A DNA stretch of 64,000 nt from Candidatus Binatia bacterium (lineage in GTDB: Bacteria > Desulfobacterota > Binatia > UBA9968 > JAJDTQ01). The DNA lies in the NCBI GenBank assembly GCA_951813575.1, contig OX638375.1:372001-436000 (forward strand), read 5' to 3'. The notes below the pieces were generated by a model, which made no database searches, was not told the DNA's origin, and was given only the letters and a program-made list of their open reading frames with translations. Positions 9,193 to 17,537 of this stretch are shown here, one piece after another. The position numbers and the translations under genes are program-made. The first letter of the stretch is position 1. Every line of letters starts with the position of its first letter.

Positions 9193-9888
9193 ATGGCTCC
9201 GTCTTCGCGATCGCTGCTTGCCTGGCTGGTACACCTCTACACCGCCCTCGGGGCGGTGGTTGCGGTATTCACCCTGGCGCTGGTGGCCCAGAATCGCTAC
9301 CGCGAGGCGCTGGCGCTCATGGGGCTTGCGCTGATTCTCGACGCCACGGACGGGACCTTGGCCCGGGCGGCGCGGGTGAAGGAAGTGGTTCCCCGGGTGG
9401 ACGGCGCCCGTCTGGACGACATCGTCGACTACCTGAACTACGTCCTCGTCCCTTGCTTTCTGCTGCTATGGGCGGAGTTGCTGCCGGCCGGTCATGGAGC
9501 GTGGATCGTGTGCCTGCCGCTCCTGGCAAGCGCCTACGGTTTCTCGCAGGCCGACGCCAAGACTCCCGACCACCACTTCCTCGGGTTTCCCTCGTACTGG
9601 AACGTGGTGGCGTTCTACTGCTTCGTGCTGGACTGGGGTCCGTGGTTCAATGGACTGCTGGTCATCGTGTTGTCGGTGATGGTCTTCGTGCCCATCCGCT
9701 ATCTGTACCCCAGCCGTAACGCTTTCCTGCAGGGCCTGACCATCGCCTTGGCGGTTGTATGGGGCGTGCTTTGCCTGGTGGTGGTGTATCTGTTGCCGGA
9801 CCCGCCCCGCCACCTGGTATGGACCTCGCTCTTCTTCCCCGCCTACTACCTTGCGCTGTCGTTCTGGTCGCACCTGCGGGCCGGCTAG
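9193..9888 (+). CDS. pcs: Phosphatidylcholine synthase
   Basis: 231 aa integral membrane protein. The CDP-alcohol phosphatidyltransferase signature is complete: Asp50, Asp53-Gly54, Ala57-Arg58, Gly71, Asp75 and Asp79 (DATDGTLAR, then VDGARLDDIVD). The spacing and the VKEVVPRVDG wording match bacterial Pcs, which condenses CDP-diacylglycerol with choline to give phosphatidylcholine, rather than PssA or PgsA. About seven hydrophobic segments are visible. Phosphatidylcholine membranes are typical of host-associated or soil proteobacteria and relatives. The stop codon overlaps that of the convergent PaaI gene by 4 bp (CTAG). Confidence 0.85.
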   Translation: MAPSSRSLLAWLVHLYTALGAVVAVFTLALVAQNRYREALALMGLALILDATDGTLARAARVKEVVPRVDGARLDDIVDYLNYVLVPCFLLLWAELLPAGHGAWIVCLPLLASAYGFSQADAKTPDHHFLGFPSYWNVVAFYCFVLDWGPWFNGLLVIVLSVMVFVPIRYLYPSRNAFLQGLTIALAVVWGVLCLVVVYLLPDPPRHLVWTSLFFPAYYLALSFWSHLRAG

Positions 9889-10364
9889 CGGGTGGGTTCC
9901 ACGGATTCGTCCCGGTGGATCCGGACCGCCAGCACATCGGCTTCGGCGCACACCTCCCGTTCACAGCTCAAGGTGCAGGTCAGGAAGGTCTTGCGGCCCT
10001 GGAGCTTGCGGATGGTGGCGCGCAACTCCAGGGGTTTTCCGAGGGGGGTCGGGCGCCGGTAGTTGATGTTCATGTTGGCGGTAACGAAGAAGACCCGCGG
10101 CGCGCTGCCGATTGCGCGCCGCTCGTCCCGGTAGGCCCGGGCGATGGCGAGGTTCATGCTATGGCAGTCGAGCAGGGTCGCGATGACGCCGCCGTTCACC
10201 ACCTCCCGGGTGCCGCCGCAGTGATGCGGCTCCGCGGTCCAGGTGCCCACCGCGTCCTCGCCGTCCCAACGGCTCTTGATCCGGAACCCCAGCTCATTGG
10301 CCGGACCGCAGCCGTAGCACAGGGTGGTGGCGCCCTGGTCCTGAAACGACAACGCCTCGCTCAT
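9885..10364 (-). CDS. PaaI-type hotdog thioesterase
   Basis: 159 aa single hotdog domain. CYGCGPANELGFRIKSRWDG near the N-terminus and VNGGVIATLLDCHSMNLAIA around residues 60-80 are characteristic. The acidic residue of the active site (Asp in LLDCH) replaces the usual Asp/Glu at the helix start. Such enzymes hydrolyse acyl- or aryl-CoA thioesters in the cytoplasm. It is convergent with pcs, and the next gene upstream on the same strand is the FAH-family hydrolase. Confidence 0.85.
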   Translation of the reverse strand: MSEALSFQDQGATTLCYGCGPANELGFRIKSRWDGEDAVGTWTAEPHHCGGTREVVNGGVIATLLDCHSMNLAIARAYRDERRAIGSAPRVFFVTANMNINYRRPTPLGKPLELRATIRKLQGRKTFLTCTLSCEREVCAEADVLAVRIHRDESVEPTR

Positions 10365-10427
10365 GGGTCGGTCTCCCCCTCTGCGGCCGGTCCGGACAAG
10401 TCTCCGGCTAGCTGGTGTCCTGTCCGC

Positions 10428-11294
10428 TTAACTTGCGCGGGCCACGCCGAGTTGGAGCCGCCCTATCCCGTCGATCTCCGCCACCAGCTCGTCGCCCGGG
10501 GCCAGTTGCTTCTGGAAGGCGGGGGCGTCCGGGTTGCCGCTGGCGACGAGGTCGCCGGGAAAGAGGGTCCCCACTTGCGAGAGGTAGCTCACAAGGCGGG
10601 CCACGCCGTTGATCATGCCGCCGGTGCTGGCCGACTGCCGCATGTCGTCGTTCACCCACAGGCGCATGTCCAGGGCTTGCGGATCGGGTATCTCGTCGCG
10701 GGTGACGATCCAGGGCCCCACCGGGGCGAAGGTGTCGAAGCCCTTGCGCACGCAGCGGGTGCCCATGAGGTTCTTTCCGGAGCCGTATCCACGGGCGGTG
10801 ACGTCGAGGATGACGCTGTAGCCGAACACGGCGTCGAGGGCCTCGTCCACCGACAGGTCCCGGCTTTCCCTGCCGATGACGACGCACAGCTCCAGCTCGG
10901 GGAAGACGGTCTCGGCGTTGGGGGGGATGAGGATGTTCTCCCCCGGACCGACCACCGCCGACGGCGGCTTGAGGAAGATGTGCTCGAGCAGCTCGTCCGG
11001 CGGGGTTTCCCGGGTCTCCCCCCTTCCCCCGGCACTGGAGAGGTTCTTGCTGCCGCGATGGTAGTTGCCGGCGGCGGCCCAGATCTTCGAGGGCGCCGGT
11101 ACGGGGGCCGCCAGTTGCGCGGCATCGAGGGCCACCGGGCTCCCTTCCGAAACGGCCCGCTCGACGGCCGCCCGGTTGGTTTCATACGAAGCGGCCAGGT
11201 CCGTCATGGAGTCGCAGACGCCGTCCAGGAGGACCGTCTTGTCGTCTGCCGTGACCGCGGCCACGCTGCCGTCTTTCAGGGTCGCAAAGCGCAT
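10428..11294 (-). CDS. Fumarylacetoacetate hydrolase (FAH) family protein
   Basis: 288 aa. The catalytic core is recognisable from IFLKPPSAVVGPGENILIP, then the metal-ligand region ELELCVVIGRE, the YSVILDVTARG stretch and the C-terminal GDLVASGNPDAPAF block. FAH-family enzymes cleave C-C bonds or hydrate and decarboxylate beta-keto or enol acids from aromatic breakdown, using Mg2+. The N-terminal region (about 1-70) is the usual variable cap. It lies 63 bp upstream of the PaaI thioesterase on the same strand, so the pair may act on ring-cleavage products. Confidence 0.9.
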   Translation of the reverse strand: MRFATLKDGSVAAVTADDKTVLLDGVCDSMTDLAASYETNRAAVERAVSEGSPVALDAAQLAAPVPAPSKIWAAAGNYHRGSKNLSSAGGRGETRETPPDELLEHIFLKPPSAVVGPGENILIPPNAETVFPELELCVVIGRESRDLSVDEALDAVFGYSVILDVTARGYGSGKNLMGTRCVRKGFDTFAPVGPWIVTRDEIPDPQALDMRLWVNDDMRQSASTGGMINGVARLVSYLSQVGTLFPGDLVASGNPDAPAFQKQLAPGDELVAEIDGIGRLQLGVARAS

Positions 11295-11354
11295 CGAGTA
11301 CCTCCATGCCGCTGTCGCGTCTCAAAATACGTCACGGACAGCGCAGGTTGTGCT

Positions 11355-11438
11355 TCCCGGTCCCGAGGTCAAGTCCGGGGCAGGCTTGATCCGGGGCCGG
11401 GATGACCTTGAGTCTTCCGGGCAAGTCTGAAATGACGG
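11355..11438. repeat. REP-like palindromic repeats
   Basis: Between the FAH and glyoxalase II genes are degenerate units of the CCGGG(G)TCAAGYCCGG family, in both orientations (GGTCAAGTCCGGGG, then CTTGATCCGGGG), ending in a looser unit with ATGACGG. The same family recurs at 13538, 13947, 38166, 40734, 47582, 49255 and inside MITE copy 2. No gene is visible in this gap. Confidence 0.6.
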
Positions 11439-11466
11439 GCAGATATTCGGGCCGGCGCGAGGCGGC

Positions 11467-12237
11467 CTAGTAGGCGTCCTTGAGCTCCCTGACCCTGGCG
11501 AACACCGACACCGGGTCCGTTCCCTGACCGGGGAAGCGCTCGGAGAGGCCGGCCTTGATCTCGTCGCTTTCCCAGCGGAGAAACGGATTGGTCTCGAGCT
11601 CGTCGCCGAGCCGGGACGGAACCGTGAACTGATCCCTTGCCCGCAGCTCCTGCACGGCCTCCAGCCTGCGGCGGACCTTTTCGTTGTTGGGCTCCACCGT
11701 CAGCGCGAACTGGAGGTTCTTTTCCGTGTACTCGTGGCCGCAGTAGACCAGGGTTTCTTCGGAAAGACCCCGCAGCTTGCCGAGGGAAGCGGTCATCTGC
11801 TCCGGGGTGCCCTCGAAGACCCGGCCGCAACCGCCGGCGAAGAGCGCATCGCCGCTGAAGAGCCTGCCGGGGAACACGAACGCGATGTGGCCGCGGGTAT
11901 GGCCGGGAATGAACAGCACGCTCCCGCGCTCTTCCCCCACCTGGACCTCGTCGCCTTCCACGAGCGGATGGGTGATGCCCGGGATGCGTTCCTCGTCCAC
12001 CTTGGCGCCGAACACTTCCAGCTCCGGCTTCTGTTGGAGCAGGTATTCGTTTCCGCCGGTGTGGTCCCGGTGATGGTGGGTGTTGAGGATGGCGGTAAGC
12101 TCTACGCCTTCCTCCCGCACCCGGCGCCACACGGGCTCGCCCTCGGAGGGATCCACGATGCCGGCCTTGTTGGTCTTCTCGCAGATCACGAGGTAGCCGT
12201 AATTGTCCTGCAGCAACGGTATCTGAACGATTCTCAT
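11467..12237 (-). CDS. gloB: Hydroxyacylglutathione hydrolase (glyoxalase II)
   Basis: 256 aa from the ATG at 12237 (MRIVQIPLLQDNYGYLV). The longer open frame adds 12 residues not seen in the family. The metallo-beta-lactamase motif THHHRDHTGG and later ligands GHTRGHIAF and CGHEYTEKN are present. The C-terminal HAGH domain runs to the end. The enzyme hydrolyses S-D-lactoylglutathione to lactate and glutathione in methylglyoxal detoxification. The gene is divergent from the FIST gene. Confidence 0.93.
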   Translation of the reverse strand: MRIVQIPLLQDNYGYLVICEKTNKAGIVDPSEGEPVWRRVREEGVELTAILNTHHHRDHTGGNEYLLQQKPELEVFGAKVDEERIPGITHPLVEGDEVQVGEERGSVLFIPGHTRGHIAFVFPGRLFSGDALFAGGCGRVFEGTPEQMTASLGKLRGLSEETLVYCGHEYTEKNLQFALTVEPNNEKVRRRLEAVQELRARDQFTVPSRLGDELETNPFLRWESDEIKAGLSERFPGQGTDPVSVFARVRELKDAY

Positions 12238-12339
12238 GGCGCCTTTATAGCAAAACACGGGGTGGCGGACCACAGGCCCGACGCTCTGCGGGCGCCGGGT
12301 GCCGTTGACCCGCGTCCCGGCTTTGCATACCCTGACACC

Positions 12340-13512
12340 ATGCTGAATGCCGGAGTGGGACAGTCATCGCAGACGGATACCCGCGGCGCCCTCGAGGAAG
12401 CGGCGGGACTGGCCATGGACGGCCTGCCGGACGGCAATGCCGACCTGGTACTGCTGTACGCCACCGCCGACCATGCCGGCGCCCTCGAGCAGGAGCTGGC
12501 CAGGCTGCAGCAGGTGACCGGGACCCGTAACACCGTGGGTTGCAGCGCCCTGGGAATCCTCACGGACGGCGGCGAGATCGAGGGAGAGTCCGGAGTCGCG
12601 GTGATGGCGCTGGCTTCCGACACAATCCGGGCGCGCCCGTTTATCCGGGACTCCCTCAGGGGAAACGACGACGACGCGGGCCGGGACATCGCCAATACCC
12701 TGGCGCCCGACCGCCCCTCCCTGACCGTGCTGCTGGCCGACGGCTATCGGAGCCGCCCCGACGCCATGCTGGACGGCATGGCGAGCGCGGGGCACCCGGG
12801 CCCCGTGGTGGGCGCCGGCGCGTCGGAGAGCGCGGGCCACGGCCGCACCTACCAGTTCTACGAGGATCGGGTGACCAGCAACAGCGTGGTTGGTTTTGCG
12901 CTGTCGGGCGCCTGCGGCACCGCCGTCGAGCTCACCCAGGGCTGTCAGCCCGTAAGCTCGCCCATGATCATCACGAAGGCTCAGGAGAACCTCATCTTCG
13001 AGATCGACGGCCGCCCGGCGTTCGAGGTGTTCGTCGAGCTCATCGGAAAACCGTTTCAGCAGGACCTGCGGCGGGCGCTGGCCTTCGTGTTCGTGGGGCT
13101 TCCGCCGGACCCGGCACAGAGCGGCATCGAGCCCGGGCAGTATCTCGTCCGCAACATCATCGGCCTGGATGCGCAAAGGGGCATACTGGCGGTGGCCCAG
13201 CCCGTGGAAGCCGGGCAGCCGCTGATCTTCACCCTCCGGGACGGACAACGGGCGCGGGACGACCTCGGGCAGATGCTGGAACGTCAGGAGGCGCGGCTCG
13301 ACGGCAAGAGCCCGCGGCTGGGACTCTACTTCAACTGCTGCGCCCGCGGCACCGGCCTCTACGGCGTCCCGGGCATCGACACGGCCTACATCAAGCAGGC
13401 GCTCGGCGACGTGCCGGTGATCGGCTTCTTCGGCAACTACGAGATCGGCCCCATGGCCGGCGGCAACCACTTGCTCACTTACACCGGGGTGCTGGCGCTC
13501 GTCACGGAGTGA
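12340..13512 (+). CDS. FIST N and C domain sensor-like protein
   Basis: 390 aa from the ATG at 12340; the open frame extends far upstream across gloB, but those residues are antisense to it. The FIST N domain includes DLVLLYATADHAGALEQE and NTVGCSALGILTDGGE. The FIST C domain ends with the typical GLYFNCCARGTGLYG and GFFGNYEIGP motifs. FIST domains are thought to bind small ligands, possibly amino acids, and usually sit in signalling proteins. Here no kinase, cyclase or chemotaxis domain is attached and no such gene is adjacent. Confidence 0.88.
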   Translation: MLNAGVGQSSQTDTRGALEEAAGLAMDGLPDGNADLVLLYATADHAGALEQELARLQQVTGTRNTVGCSALGILTDGGEIEGESGVAVMALASDTIRARPFIRDSLRGNDDDAGRDIANTLAPDRPSLTVLLADGYRSRPDAMLDGMASAGHPGPVVGAGASESAGHGRTYQFYEDRVTSNSVVGFALSGACGTAVELTQGCQPVSSPMIITKAQENLIFEIDGRPAFEVFVELIGKPFQQDLRRALAFVFVGLPPDPAQSGIEPGQYLVRNIIGLDAQRGILAVAQPVEAGQPLIFTLRDGQRARDDLGQMLERQEARLDGKSPRLGLYFNCCARGTGLYGVPGIDTAYIKQALGDVPVIGFFGNYEIGPMAGGNHLLTYTGVLALVTE

Positions 13513-13537
13513 GGCGGTCCCCTCCCCGCCCCGACCT

Positions 13538-13974
13538 CTGGACCCCGGATCAAGTCCGGGGTGACGGAGAGTAGACGTCCGGGGTGACGGAAAGTCGACG
13601 TCCCGTGCCGATGGGGAGCAGCCGTCCCGTGCCGATGGGGAGCAACCCTCCCGTCCCGACGGAGAGCAGCCGTCTCGCCCCTGTACTCGGGCCGGGGTTA
13701 CCCCGGGCTTCCGGGATGCTCCTCCGCGTCACGGCGACTCACCCTGTCACCCCGACCCTCCGCGTCACGGCGACCCTCCGTGTCACCCCGACCCTCCGCG
13801 TCACGGCGACCCTCCGTGTCACCCCGACCCTCCGCGTCACGGCGACCCTCCGTGTCACCTCCGACCCTCCGCGTCACGGCGACCCTCCGTGCCACCTCCG
13901 ACCCTCCGCGTCACGGCGACCCTCCCCGTCACCTCCGACCCCCCGTGTCACCCCGGACTTGATCCGGGGTCCAG
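13538..13974. repeat. Tandem-repeat block bracketed by inverted REP-like copies
   Basis: This gene-free gap is filled by repeats. A 28-bp REP-like sequence at 13538-13565 recurs exactly inverted at 13947-13974. Between them lie about two 23-bp units (GGGGTGACGGARAGTMGACG), three 24-bp units at 13599-13670 and about thirteen 18-bp units at 13720-13952. The 18-mers alternate GACCCTCCGCGTCACGGC and GACCCTCCGTGTCACCCC, giving a 36-bp higher-order period. Several frames are open because the unit lengths are multiples of three, so apparent ORFs here are artefacts. Confidence 0.85.
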
Positions 13975-14020
13975 GGCGGGGTGAGTGGTGGGGTCCGGTT
14001 CGTTTGCGGCCGGCCGCGTG

Positions 14021-15844
14021 TCAGCGCCGCAGGCGCTTCCGCTTGTTGGCGAGGTAGTCCACGACGATGTAGTTGCCGATCTCGTCGGGAGAGGTGTAGA
14101 AGACGCGGCCGGTGTTCATCCGGGTCAGCCGGTCCACGAAGCCCATGCGGTAGTAGTCCATCCCCAGCATGAAGGTATTGATGCGGATGCCGCTCTGGGT
14201 GCAGCGGCGGACCTCCTTCAGGGTCTCCCGCACGATGCGCTCGTGGAGCAGGGCCGAGCCCCAGCCGCTGTGGAGGCGGCCGCCCCGGTCGACGTTGCAG
14301 GCGGTGGGCTCACCGTCGGTGATGAGGATGATCTGGCGGTTCGTGGCTCTATTGTTTCCGAGTAGTTGTCGCGAAAACCTCAATGCTTCCTTGATATCGG
14401 TGCCATGCTCCATGAAATAGGTGATGGCGACGATGGAGGGGAGGTCTTCGGTGCGGATGATCTTGGCGTTGGAACGAAACGCCACCAGGTGGAGGACGTC
14501 CTGGGGGAACTTGGTCTCGATGAGCCGGTTGAGCGCCAGCGCGACCTTCTTGCCGGCGTGCAGGGCGTCGTTCATCAGCATGGAGTAGCTGACGTCGATG
14601 AGCAGCACGGTCTCCGTGTCGGTGGAGAACTCGTTCTGATACACCTGGAAGTCCCGGGGCTCGATCCGGACGGGGACTCCGGTCCTCCCGTCTTCCAGCG
14701 AGTGCATCAGGGTCTTGCGGATGTCGATGTTGAGCGGGTTGCCGTATTCGTAGGGCTGGGTGTCCTCCAGGCGCATGCCTTGGTTGCCGGTCTTGGCGCT
14801 GGCGTGCTGTCCCCAGCGGTTCTTGTTCATGAGGGCGAAGATCTCTTTCAGGGCCTTGTCGCCAAGCTGGCGCATGCCCTTGGGGCTGAGCCTCAGGCCG
14901 CTCCCGGTCCGTACCAGGTAGCCCGCCTCCACCATCATTTGCTCGACGCCCTGGAGGTACTTGAGCTGCTCGTAGGCTTCCTCGCCCAGCAGCTCGCGCA
15001 TGGCCTCCAGGTCGAGGTCGGAGACGTCGCCCAGCCCGCGCCGCCCCCAGCGCAGGAATTGCTCCAGGCCCCGTAGCTGGCCCAGCACCTGTCCGGCCTC
15101 GCCCATGCCCATGCGCTGGCTTCCCTGGAAGGGGTACTGGTTCAGGAGCTGCTCGAGCTGCTCCATCTGGGACATGGCATCGCTCAGTTTCTGGAGCTCC
15201 TGCTGGCTCAGCGAGTCGAGGTTTTCCAGCAGGTTGTCCAAGTCCTCCACCGCGGCGTCCAGCATGTCGGGCAGGTTCTTCAGGAAGTCGTCATCGTCCA
15301 GCAGACGATTCAGCCGCTCCAGCATCTGGGACAGGTCCGGCGCTCCGGGTCCCGTGAGGTTCTGGGGCTGTTGCATCGAGCGCTGGTCGATCTGTTCCCC
15401 GAGGCGCTCCTTGAGCTGCTGGTACCGCTCCTGGGCCTGGCGCATCCGCTCGGCCAGCTCGTCCATGTTGTCGGCGTACCGTCCGGACAGCCGCTCCATG
15501 AAGTTGCGCATCTGCTCGTGATACGCTTCGAGCTTCTCCGCCAGCTCGTTCAGTTTCTGGCTCAGCGCTTCGCTCTCTTCGGGGGACAGCTTGAAGGAGT
15601 CGGGTGAGTACTTGTCGAGGAGGTCCTGCTTCTTCTCTTCGGCCTGTTGCAGCAGGTCCCGCAGGCCCTGAACCGAGCGCTGGCCGTCGTCGGACTCGAA
15701 ACCCCGGCGCATCAGGCTCCGGAGCGCCCGGCGCACGCCCTCTTCCTCCAGGAATGTATCCGAGAGCTGCTTCAGCAGATCGTTGGCAGTGGGAAAACGG
15801 ACCTCCTGGGAACCATCCCAGGGCGTGTAGCGATGGATCCTCAT
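14021..15844 (-). CDS. VWA-domain protein with long helical/Q-rich N-terminal region
   Basis: 607 aa from the ATG at 15844 (MRIHRYTPWDG). Roughly residues 20-330 are charged and helical, rich in Leu, Gln and Glu, suggesting coiled coil. Residues about 400-590 form a von Willebrand factor A domain with a MIDAS motif (LIDVSYSM) and later ITDGEPTA. The extreme C-terminus is basic (KRKRLRR). VWA proteins of this build usually work with a MoxR-type AAA+ ATPase as metal-insertion or assembly factors. No MoxR gene is in this window, so the partner is unknown. Function otherwise unassigned. Confidence 0.8.
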   Translation of the reverse strand: MRIHRYTPWDGSQEVRFPTANDLLKQLSDTFLEEEGVRRALRSLMRRGFESDDGQRSVQGLRDLLQQAEEKKQDLLDKYSPDSFKLSPEESEALSQKLNELAEKLEAYHEQMRNFMERLSGRYADNMDELAERMRQAQERYQQLKERLGEQIDQRSMQQPQNLTGPGAPDLSQMLERLNRLLDDDDFLKNLPDMLDAAVEDLDNLLENLDSLSQQELQKLSDAMSQMEQLEQLLNQYPFQGSQRMGMGEAGQVLGQLRGLEQFLRWGRRGLGDVSDLDLEAMRELLGEEAYEQLKYLQGVEQMMVEAGYLVRTGSGLRLSPKGMRQLGDKALKEIFALMNKNRWGQHASAKTGNQGMRLEDTQPYEYGNPLNIDIRKTLMHSLEDGRTGVPVRIEPRDFQVYQNEFSTDTETVLLIDVSYSMLMNDALHAGKKVALALNRLIETKFPQDVLHLVAFRSNAKIIRTEDLPSIVAITYFMEHGTDIKEALRFSRQLLGNNRATNRQIILITDGEPTACNVDRGGRLHSGWGSALLHERIVRETLKEVRRCTQSGIRINTFMLGMDYYRMGFVDRLTRMNTGRVFYTSPDEIGNYIVVDYLANKRKRLRR

Positions 15845-15957
15845 GCGCAATTCACTATATCGCAGCGCCTTCCGGCACTGCAATACCGAAATCCGCGTCC
15901 GGTGGAATGGCGCCGTCGACTCCGTTATACAGGGGATATCCTTTGCTGGGAGGCACC

Positions 15958-16173
15958 ATGAAGGTTACCGTCGATATCACCAAGTGCGATGGACACGAGA
16001 AGTGCGTCCAGGCCGCGCCCAACGTCTTCAAGATGAACGAGCGGTTCATCGCCGAGGTCACGGACCCCAACGGCGATGCTTCGGAAAAGGTCGTCCTGGC
16101 CGCCAGGATCTGTCCCACCAAGGCCATTACGGTGGAGGAGGACGACGGCACGAGGCTGTTTCCCGAGTCCTAG
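15958..16173 (+). CDS. Small ferredoxin, [3Fe-4S]-type
   Basis: 71 aa. Cysteines at positions 10, 16 and 52 form CDGHEKC plus ICPTKA. The second cluster cysteine of a standard CxxCxxC motif is replaced by His13, the pattern of single [3Fe-4S] ferredoxins that hand electrons to cytochromes P450 in actinobacteria and others. GGAGG sits ahead of the ATG at 15958. The gene is divergent from the VWA gene. A cytochrome P450 occurs 10 kb away (26331-27686); pairing with it is plausible but inferred. Confidence 0.88.
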   Translation: MKVTVDITKCDGHEKCVQAAPNVFKMNERFIAEVTDPNGDASEKVVLAARICPTKAITVEEDDGTRLFPES

Positions 16174-16233
16174 GGCACCGCGCCATCGGTCTGACGGTAG
16201 GGGCCGCGCTGGGCGCGCGCCTCTTGGCCGTGT

Positions 16234-17466
16234 TCACTCGAAGACGACGCTGGCGAAGCTGCAGATGGAGCCGACGGGGTCCATGTCGCCGTGGTCGTGG
16301 GCGACCACCCGCCCCTTTTCGGCCTGCATGGCCTTCAGCATCGTGTAGATGGGTGAGAAGCCGCAGATCCGGCGCCGGTCGTCCTCCTGCGCCAGGTAAC
16401 CCAGGAATCCCTCCGCATCCACCCTCTCTACGTGCTCCAGCATCTCCCGGTCGGAACGCTTGACCGCCTCCAGCTCTTCTCCGCTGAAACCATCGGCGTC
16501 GCCGTAGCGCGGCCCCACGTGGGCCAGGTCCGCGCTGGCGATGAGGCAGATGCGGCGCCCGTCTTCGGCCATCATGGTCCGCAGAGCGTCTATGAAACGT
16601 TCGATGGAGTGTCCCGTGGAGCCGTCACCGGGGTCGTGGTGCGAGAAGGAGCACAGCACCGGCACGACCGGTGTCGTGTTGCCGAACAACTGCTGGATGA
16701 ACAGCACCTGAAACTCGATGGTGTGCTCGGAACGATGGGCCAGCTCATCCTCGAAGAGCTCGCCGCCGTGGCGCGCCTGGAGACCGGAGATGAACCCGGC
16801 CTCCACCGGGACCTCTCCGAGCGGCGTGGCGAAACGCTTGCAGGTCAGGACATAGGGGTTCCGAGTTCCGTTGTGCCCGGTTCCCAGGATGACGAAGAGT
16901 TCCGGCGGCGGCGCCTCCGCCAGCTCCTTGTACGCCCACGCGTAGGCGTGACCCCCCAGCCGCAGGTCGATGTGGGGCACGATGATTCCGGGTATGCTTC
17001 GCCCGGAGTCCCGCCGGCCGGGCAACCCGGGTCCGTCGGGAGGCGCGAACAGTTGCCCCAGGCCTTCCTTGAGGGCGGCCGGATTCTCGTCGTAGCTGAC
17101 GCCCGCGTGAAACGCTTCCCTGACGGTCGCCTCGTGGAACGAGCTGGCCAGACGCCGGTAGTGGAGCTCGAAGTTGTCGCTGTCCAGGAACAATCCCTCG
17201 TCCAGCACCTGGCAGAGCTGTTCCAGCAAGTCCAGCGGAAATTCGACCTTGTACGCCTCCCGGTACGCCGCCTGTATCTCCGGCAAGGTATGGGCGCCGT
17301 CGAAGAACTGCAGCGCGCAGGCCGCCTCGATCTGGAGGCGCAGGACCTTGTCGCTGACGTGCTGGGGGTCGCGGATGCCGAACGCCCGCTTCCCCTCCTC
17401 CCCGGGAACCGGGAAGATGTCGACGTAGCGAAGCCGGGGGCGCAGGAGGGGGTTTTCGTCGCTCAT
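16234..17466 (-). CDS. AmmeMemoRadiSam system protein B (MEMO1 family)
   Basis: 410 aa, of which about residues 130-410 form the MEMO domain: GIIVPHIDLRLGGHAYAWAY, LFVILGTGHNG, EHTIEFQVLFIQQLFG and LIASADLAHVGPRYGD. Histidines His-Ile-Asp, GTGHNG and DLAHVG match the positions that bind metal in MEMO proteins. About 120 extra N-terminal residues (helical, HVSDKVLRLQIEAACALQFFDG) are typical of the bacterial long form. The AMMECR1 and radical-SAM partners that normally accompany it are not in the window. The substrate is unknown; a redox or lipid-related role is only suggested for the family. Confidence 0.85.
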   Translation of the reverse strand: MSDENPLLRPRLRYVDIFPVPGEEGKRAFGIRDPQHVSDKVLRLQIEAACALQFFDGAHTLPEIQAAYREAYKVEFPLDLLEQLCQVLDEGLFLDSDNFELHYRRLASSFHEATVREAFHAGVSYDENPAALKEGLGQLFAPPDGPGLPGRRDSGRSIPGIIVPHIDLRLGGHAYAWAYKELAEAPPPELFVILGTGHNGTRNPYVLTCKRFATPLGEVPVEAGFISGLQARHGGELFEDELAHRSEHTIEFQVLFIQQLFGNTTPVVPVLCSFSHHDPGDGSTGHSIERFIDALRTMMAEDGRRICLIASADLAHVGPRYGDADGFSGEELEAVKRSDREMLEHVERVDAEGFLGYLAQEDDRRRICGFSPIYTMLKAMQAEKGRVVAHDHGDMDPVGSICSFASVVFE

Positions 17467-17537
17467 GGGAACAGGCTATAGGCTAAGGGGCGAGAATGCG
17501 AGAGAGGGGTTCGAGTCGGTGCGATGAAGCGGAAGCC

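Noticed and set aside
13720..13952. CRISPR-like repeat array
   Set aside because: Units are contiguous 18-mers without unique spacers and no cas gene is present.
13584..14057. Repeat-rich 157-aa protein (RPVPMGSS..., RVTATL... units)
   Set aside because: All frames are open because repeat lengths are multiples of three; no ribosome-binding site, no known family.
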